DNA from: Chitinophagaceae bacterium BSSC1
GTDB taxonomy: Bacteria > Bacteroidota > Bacteroidia > Chitinophagales > Chitinophagaceae
Direction of reading: 5' to 3'
NCBI GenBank assembly: GCA_002256435.1
Contig: NKJC01000001.1
Coordinates: 1,054,001 to 1,118,000 of the forward strand
DNA: 64,000 nucleotides
Shown here: positions 61,749 through 64,000 of the stretch, in pieces
Position numbering within the stretch: the first letter of the stretch is position 1
Layout of the letters: each line of letters begins with the position of its first letter
Made by a program: the position numbers and the translations under genes
The notes under the pieces: generated by a model
Database searches by the model: none
What the model was told of the DNA's origin: nothing
Seen by the model: only the letters and a program-made list of their open reading frames with translations

Positions 61749-64000
61749 TTAATTAAAAATGTATCTAATACCAAATTGAATTCTATATCTAGAGCTTGCT
61801 GCCGAATTAATTGTTGAATTTAATTTGGTGTCAGAAATGAATTCTCCTTGTTGTAATAAAGTTGGATTAACCTGAAACGTAGATGATGACAAAGCTGTTA
61901 TTGGAGTTGCATTAGTTAAGGTTTGATAGACACCCCAATTCTTATTAATCAAATTAGTAACGTTTAAAATATCCATTGTGAATTGAATAGTATTTTTAGT
62001 TGACTTTTTGAGTAATAAAGCACTAAAATCTTGAGCAATTCTTAAATCTGCTTGAGCATACCATGGGTAAATCACACCATTCCTTTCTGCAAACATTCCT
62101 CTTCTACTATTCAAATATTTTGAAGAACTAATAAATGTATTTAACGCATCCCATTGTTGCTGTACAGTTGCAGTTGATGATGCTACTAAGTTTATTTGTG
62201 AAATATCTTTTGGTATAAATATTAAATCATTTATTGTTGCTCCATCTTTATTTACATCTCCCGTACCTGCGTACGTGTATGAAGCTCTTCCTTGTCTAGC
62301 TGCTTCAAAAAACAAACCAATACTTGTTGACATTTTATCTTTTGCATAATTAATTTTATAACTAGCACTAGCAACAATTCTATGCTGTAAATCAAATTCA
62401 CTGTTAGCCAATACTGGAATATTACTGTTTCCGACTACTGGCATAAAATTAAATGCTCCAGATGCAGTTGTACTTCTAAAACTAAATCCATCTTTAGAAT
62501 TTCCATAAGTATACGAAACACTAGAAAACCAATTTTTACTGAATTGTTTATTTAAGGAGGCAGTCACAAATAGCTGTTGTCCCATATTTATATTGCTTAA
62601 CAAATATGCACCAGTTACAGTGGGATTGATTCTATTGGTTGTATATTGGAATCTGCCATTATAACCTGTAGTAGTATTAGCTGAGTTTAAATTCACATTT
62701 TTATAAAATGGCGCATTAATATCTTTACTATATACCAATTCAAGACTTGCAACAAAATCCATTGGAAGTTTAAAATCTAAACCCAATGTTGATCTCCATG
62801 TTTGTGGCAATTTAAAATTTTTAGAAACCAGATCTACCTCATATGTACTATTTGTAGCTCCGTTTGATGGTTTATAAAATGCAGGTGTTGGGTTAAATGG
62901 ATAATTTGCTGCAGCTGCACCATTCGCTACTATTGAACCTTCATTTAAACCATTAACTGCATAGCTTGCAGATATATATGCAAAAGGGATATTACCCGTA
63001 AATATTCCAGTCCCTCCTCTTAGTTGCACAGATCTATTTTCAGTGATGGCCCAATTAAAACCTATACGCGGAGAAACTGCAACTTTTGTACCTGGCGAGG
63101 TTTCGGTAGAATATTTTTCAGGTTGACCTAATTCATTTTGAAACGTCATAGCTTCTACAGCTGGATTATTTACTGGTTTTCCAATAAAAGAAATTGCATC
63201 TACTCTAATACCGGCAGTCAGTTTAAATAAATTAGAAGCAAAAAAGTCATCCTGAACATAAAGTCCCAACTGACTCATTTTAGGATTTACAAATGTTACT
63301 GCATTTCCTTTCTGTACAGTATAATTAAGCGAATATGCCGATGGAAGACCTAATCCAGTACTAGTTCCAATTGGAGTTTGGGTTCCAACTGGAGATGCAT
63401 TGTAGAAATTTGCAAGGGATGCAAAAGTAAATGAACCTTGAGGATTTATAGTAAAGCCATTTGAGAAATTAAAGTGTTGAAAACTTGAGCCAACTGAAAT
63501 TTTATGCTTATTAAATGTAAAATTTATATCATCTTGAATTTGCAAAACCTTTTGTCCAACTGTATTCTCTCTAGCAGCATTATTTGTTCCAAAAGTATAG
63601 GTCTTTCCATTATCGTTAATATTAACAATTGGAAATAAAGTTCCAAGATAGTTTCTATAATCTGGCAATGAGGTATAAGATGCAAATAATCTATTACTTA
63701 CTTTACTATTAAAATTTGAATTCAATTCACCAGTAATAGAAAAGATATCATTATTTCTGCTATAACCATTATTGCTGAATCCAATTGCATTTAATGAACT
63801 TGTTGCTGCAAAATTGCTAAAACTATTAAGCTGATTATATCTTATACTCGCTTTGTTTTTTTCATTAATATTCCAATCTAGTTTAATTAAAAACTTTTTA
63901 CTTTCCGTAGGTATATTATAATTTTCATAACTACCAGGACTATAGTTATATGCTGAATTTACAAAATTGGAAATGGTATCTAAAGTTCCGGCCCTTACAT
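61749..64000 (-). CDS. Oar-like TonB-dependent outer-membrane receptor, N-terminus beyond window edge
   Basis: Open in frame from the stop at 61749 to base 64000, about 750 visible residues of a family usually 1000-1100 long. The nearest start-like codon (TTG at 63725) is internal, since reading continues upstream without a stop (SKKFLIKLDWNINEKNKASIRYN). The visible part is the beta-barrel with KLTAGIRVDAISF, PRIGFNWAITENRSVQLRGGTGIFTG and the C-terminus SSRYRIQFGIRYIFN, typical of Oar/OmpA-linked TonB receptors. The plug and any CarboxypepD_reg domain would be outside. First gene of the nucleoside cluster, so nucleosides or oligonucleotides are candidate cargo. Confidence 0.9.
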   Translation of the reverse strand, partial: VRAGTLDTISNFVNSAYNYSPGSYENYNIPTESKKFLIKLDWNINEKNKASIRYNQLNSFSNFAATSSLNAIGFSNNGYSRNNDIFSITGELNSNFNSKVSNRLFASYTSLPDYRNYLGTLFPIVNINDNGKTYTFGTNNAARENTVGQKVLQIQDDINFTFNKHKISVGSSFQHFNFSNGFTINPQGSFTFASLANFYNASPVGTQTPIGTSTGLGLPSAYSLNYTVQKGNAVTFVNPKMSQLGLYVQDDFFASNLFKLTAGIRVDAISFIGKPVNNPAVEAMTFQNELGQPEKYSTETSPGTKVAVSPRIGFNWAITENRSVQLRGGTGIFTGNIPFAYISASYAVNGLNEGSIVANGAAAANYPFNPTPAFYKPSNGATNSTYEVDLVSKNFKLPQTWRSTLGLDFKLPMDFVASLELVYSKDINAPFYKNVNLNSANTTTGYNGRFQYTTNRINPTVTGAYLLSNINMGQQLFVTASLNKQFSKNWFSSVSYTYGNSKDGFSFRSTTASGAFNFMPVVGNSNIPVLANSEFDLQHRIVASASYKINYAKDKMSTSIGLFFEAARQGRASYTYAGTGDVNKDGATINDLIFIPKDISQINLVASSTATVQQQWDALNTFISSSKYLNSRRGMFAERNGVIYPWYAQADLRIAQDFSALLLKKSTKNTIQFTMDILNVTNLINKNWGVYQTLTNATPITALSSSTFQVNPTLLQQGEFISDTKLNSTINSAASSRYRIQFGIRYIFN

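Noticed and set aside
63725..63725. Start of the TonB receptor at TTG 63725
   Set aside because: The reading frame continues upstream without a stop to the window edge with typical Oar-like barrel sequence, so this codon is internal.

Overview
The window looks like part of a Bacteroidota chromosome, most likely the Chitinophagia/Chitinophagaceae branch. Evidence for this is three SusC/SusD pairs, an Oar-type TonB receptor, a one-protein hybrid two-component regulator, an ECF sigma/FecR/STN-SusC signalling unit, a GH144-type glucanase and several TAnnTTTG promoter boxes. I could not run any database search, so the taxonomy and all family names rest on motifs I could read. The sequence is gene-dense: the longest stretch without a gene is about 290 bases (55911-56203). 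I saw no tRNA, rRNA, CRISPR array, insertion sequence or prophage.

Region 1 (1-20567) is a polysaccharide utilization locus. A minus-strand operon runs SusC, SusD, SusC, SusD, a GH43 enzyme and a GH2 beta-galactosidase that leaves the window at base 1. It is headed by a hybrid two-component regulator. A GH29 alpha-L-fucosidase and an SGNH esterase/lipase-like enzyme run the other way. The enzyme set fits a fucosylated galactan, with arabinogalactan as the best guess. Phased GGGGGTAAAT repeats lie just upstream of the first susC.

Region 2 (20601-23208) is a plus-strand cluster that probably handles copper: a small Cys-rich membrane protein, an MbnP-like protein, an MbnH-like di-heme protein and a DUF6370 protein. 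It is followed by a Bcr/CflA efflux pump, a GH3 beta-glucosidase with a clear terminator, and a small PepSY-type membrane protein.

Region 3 (27683-37732, minus) starts with a Kup potassium transporter and a KdpE/KdpD-like pair whose kinase lacks the usual N-terminal sensor half. TTTATA-N5-TTTATA sites lie upstream of both kup and the kinase. Two short-chain dehydrogenases, a DsbA/FrnE-like protein, a serine hydrolase, a small lipoprotein, and a TSUP/DUF2238/GNAT operon follow.

Region 4 (37774-41508, plus) pairs an N-acyl-D-amino-acid deacylase with a DUF1611 P-loop protein and a dipeptide epimerase, which suggests use of D-amino acids or cell-wall peptides.

Region 5 (41512-53044, minus) is a second glycan locus controlled by ECF sigma, FecR and an STN-domain SusC. 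It has a SusD, a LamG lipoprotein, a GH144-like endo-beta-1,2-glucanase, a glycerophosphodiester phosphodiesterase and a GH27 alpha-galactosidase. The GH144/phosphodiesterase pair suggests phosphoglycerol-decorated beta-1,2-glucan as substrate.

Region 6 (53114-55910) holds a DUF1543 protein, a MORN/TonB_C-like protein and a membrane acyltransferase-like protein, with a long perfect inverted repeat between the first two.

Region 7 (56204-64000, minus) is visibly more AT-rich. It reads as a nucleoside or nucleic-acid scavenging operon: Oar-like TonB receptor (running off the right edge), secreted ComEC-type metallo-beta-lactamase-fold hydrolase, lipoprotein adenosine deaminase, purine-nucleoside phosphorylase, NupG permease and a transaldolase-like aldolase.
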